The notes below the pieces were generated by a model. It was not told where the DNA came from. It made no database searches and saw nothing but the letters and a program-made list of their open reading frames with translations. 14,448 bases of DNA from Candidatus Rokuibacteriota bacterium (GTDB lineage: Bacteria; Methylomirabilota; Methylomirabilia; Rokubacteriales; CSP1-6), in contig QHRT01000104.1 in assembly GCA_003220195.1 (NCBI GenBank), forward strand, positions 1,224 to 15,671. Reading direction: 5' to 3'. A program made the position numbers and the translations under genes. This document shows, in pieces, positions 13,201 through 14,448 of this stretch (position 1 is the first letter of the stretch; each line of letters starts with the position of its first letter).

Positions 13201-14448
13201 ATGACGACCGCGTACACCGCCTACTCCGTCTCCTGGAATCTCACCCAGCGGTGCAATCTCGAGTGCGCGCACTGCTACATGTCCGCGTCCTCGCGCGCCG
13301 ACACGCGCGGTGAGCTTTCGACCGACGAGTGCCGGCGCGTCATCGACGAGATCGCGCTCGTCAATCCGAACGTCTTCCTGATCCTCACCGGCGGTGAGCC
13401 GTTCTTGCGGAAGGATCTCTTCGAGATCGCGGCCCACGCCGTCGAGCGGCGGTTCACCGTCGTGCTCGGCACGAACGGCGTCCTGCTGCGCGAGAACGAA
13501 GCCCGGCAGATGCGCCGGCACGGGGTGCTCGGCGCGTCCATCAGCCTCGACTCGACCGATGCCGTCCGCCACGATCGCTTTCGTCGGCTCCCCGGCGCGT
13601 GGGACGGCGCCGTGCGCGCGACGAAGACGCTCGCGGACGAAGGGCTCGACTTCTCGCTCCACATGTCGGTGACGGACTGGAACGTGGACGAGATCCCCGC
13701 GATGATCGATCTCGCGAAGGAGCTCGGGGCGAAGGTGTTGAACTTCTTCTTCCTCGTCCGCACCGGCCGCGGGCGGGATCTCACCGACATCGACGCCGCC
13801 CAGTACGAGCGGATCCTCACGTATCTCGCCCGCGTCCAGGGCGTGGGCGGGAGCGCCCCGTCGTTCGTCGAACGCATGCTGGGCGCCGTGACCGGACGCC
13901 GCGATCCGGGCGCGGGTTCGGGCTCGCGAGCGACCCCGGTGGCGGAACCGGTCGGCGGCGTCGCGTTCGAAGACCCGTGGTCGACGCCGGTCGGCCGCGC
14001 CGACGGGCTCCTCAATCCCTCGTCGCCGCTCTTGCGGAACTATGCGCACGGCTCGTGCCCGGCCGGGAAGTACTATTGCCGCATCACGCCGCTCGGGGAG
14101 GTCACGCCGTGCCCGTACATGCCGGTCGCCGCGGGCAATCTTCGCGATCACTCGTTCGATTCCCTGTGGCGCGGCGCACGAGTCTTCGACGATCTGCGTG
14201 AGCCGCGGCTCGGCGGTCGCTGCGGCGCGTGCGAGTTCGCGAAGATCTGCGGCGGGTGTCGGTGTCGGGCGTACGCGACCTACGGCGACTATCTCGCCGA
14301 GGATCCCGCCTGCGGCTATCAGCCGGGCGCGCGCGGCGGCCAGGTGATCGATCTGCCCCCGTCGCTGACGTTCGGGCAACCCGTGTCGTACGAGCTCACG
14401 TGGGATGTGGCGGCACGCGCCCGCCTCGACGCGATCCCGTCGTTCGCG
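13201..14448 (+). CDS. Radical SAM/SPASM protein of the AhbD/NirJ heme-synthesis type, 3' end missing
   Basis: The frame runs from ATG 13201 (47 nt after the previous stop) to the window edge with no stop: 416 codons. The radical SAM cluster motif is C18-x3-C22-x2-C25 (CNLECAHC), with GGEP at 64-67 for SAM binding. The C-terminal region has the SPASM-type cysteines C286, C293, C304, C341, C344, C350, C353, C355 and C371. The run CPAGKYYCRITPLGEVTPCP, the CGACEFAKICGGCRCRAY segment and EDPACGYQP closely resemble AhbC/AhbD/NirJ, which modify siroheme-derived tetrapyrroles to heme or heme d1. The last visible residues (ELTWDVAARARLDAIPSF, W401) look like the beginning of a PCP_red-like module. 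A heme-modifying or peptide-modifying role is inferred. Confidence 0.88.
   Translation, partial: MTTAYTAYSVSWNLTQRCNLECAHCYMSASSRADTRGELSTDECRRVIDEIALVNPNVFLILTGGEPFLRKDLFEIAAHAVERRFTVVLGTNGVLLRENEARQMRRHGVLGASISLDSTDAVRHDRFRRLPGAWDGAVRATKTLADEGLDFSLHMSVTDWNVDEIPAMIDLAKELGAKVLNFFFLVRTGRGRDLTDIDAAQYERILTYLARVQGVGGSAPSFVERMLGAVTGRRDPGAGSGSRATPVAEPVGGVAFEDPWSTPVGRADGLLNPSSPLLRNYAHGSCPAGKYYCRITPLGEVTPCPYMPVAAGNLRDHSFDSLWRGARVFDDLREPRLGGRCGACEFAKICGGCRCRAYATYGDYLAEDPACGYQPGARGGQVIDLPPSLTFGQPVSYELTWDVAARARLDAIPSFA

Noticed and set aside
12808..14379. Antisense open frame of 523 codons opposite the radical SAM gene
   Set aside because: No motifs, while the plus strand has the CxxxCxxC and SPASM cysteines.
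1..14448. CRISPR array, tRNA, rRNA or insertion sequence
   Set aside because: No regularly spaced direct repeats, no cloverleaf or rRNA-like stretch and no transposase were seen; the window is nearly filled by protein genes.

Overview
The window is a compact, GC-rich, entirely plus-strand respiratory locus built around an A-type (aa3/caa3-like) heme-copper cytochrome c oxidase. GC content is high, 4-bp stop/start overlaps are frequent, and the cluster combines multi-heme c cytochromes, cupredoxin-like proteins and PCP_red-domain proteins. This suggests an aerobic or facultative uncultured soil or subsurface bacterium. Methylomirabilota/Rokubacteria or Acidobacteriota would fit, but that placement is a low-confidence guess with no marker gene behind it.

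Layout. (1) 1-2929 holds three c-type cytochrome genes: the 3' end of a probably diheme protein, a membrane-anchored monoheme protein, and an exported diheme protein fused to an ethylbenzene-dehydrogenase-gamma-like heme-b domain. A 196-bp imperfect palindrome sits in the gap before the third gene. (2) 2930-3780 holds a hairpin and a cupredoxin-like gene broken by a perfect 199-bp inverted copy of its own 3' half. (3) 3781-10042 is the oxidase operon: coxB (CuA subunit, no stop codon where expected), coxA, ctaA (heme A synthase), ctaB (heme O synthase), a 44-residue single-TM protein, two different subunit III genes in tandem, and a COX4-type subunit IV gene. (4) 10068-11212 holds a DUF983 membrane zinc-ribbon protein and an intact paralogue of the broken cupredoxin-like gene. 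(5) 11246-14448 holds a 635-residue protein with two UspA domains, three PCP_red-like modules and a CxxC/CxxC zinc ribbon. It is followed by an AhbD/NirJ-type radical SAM/SPASM gene that runs off the window just as another PCP_red-like module begins.

How they work together. The cytochromes c and the cupredoxin-like proteins are plausible periplasmic electron donors to CuA on CoxB. CtaB and CtaA make the heme A that CoxA needs. The two subunit III proteins, subunit IV and the small TM protein complete or assemble the complex. The USP/PCP_red protein and the heme-synthesis-like radical SAM enzyme share a tetrapyrrole-associated module, which hints at a heme-handling or heme-modifying function tied to the oxidase. 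That link is inference.

The points most worth a second look are the perfect 199-bp inverted repeat that destroys a gene, the missing coxB stop, the palindromic element at 1261-1456, and the USP/PCP_red plus radical SAM/PCP_red pair. No tRNA, rRNA, CRISPR array or transposase was seen.
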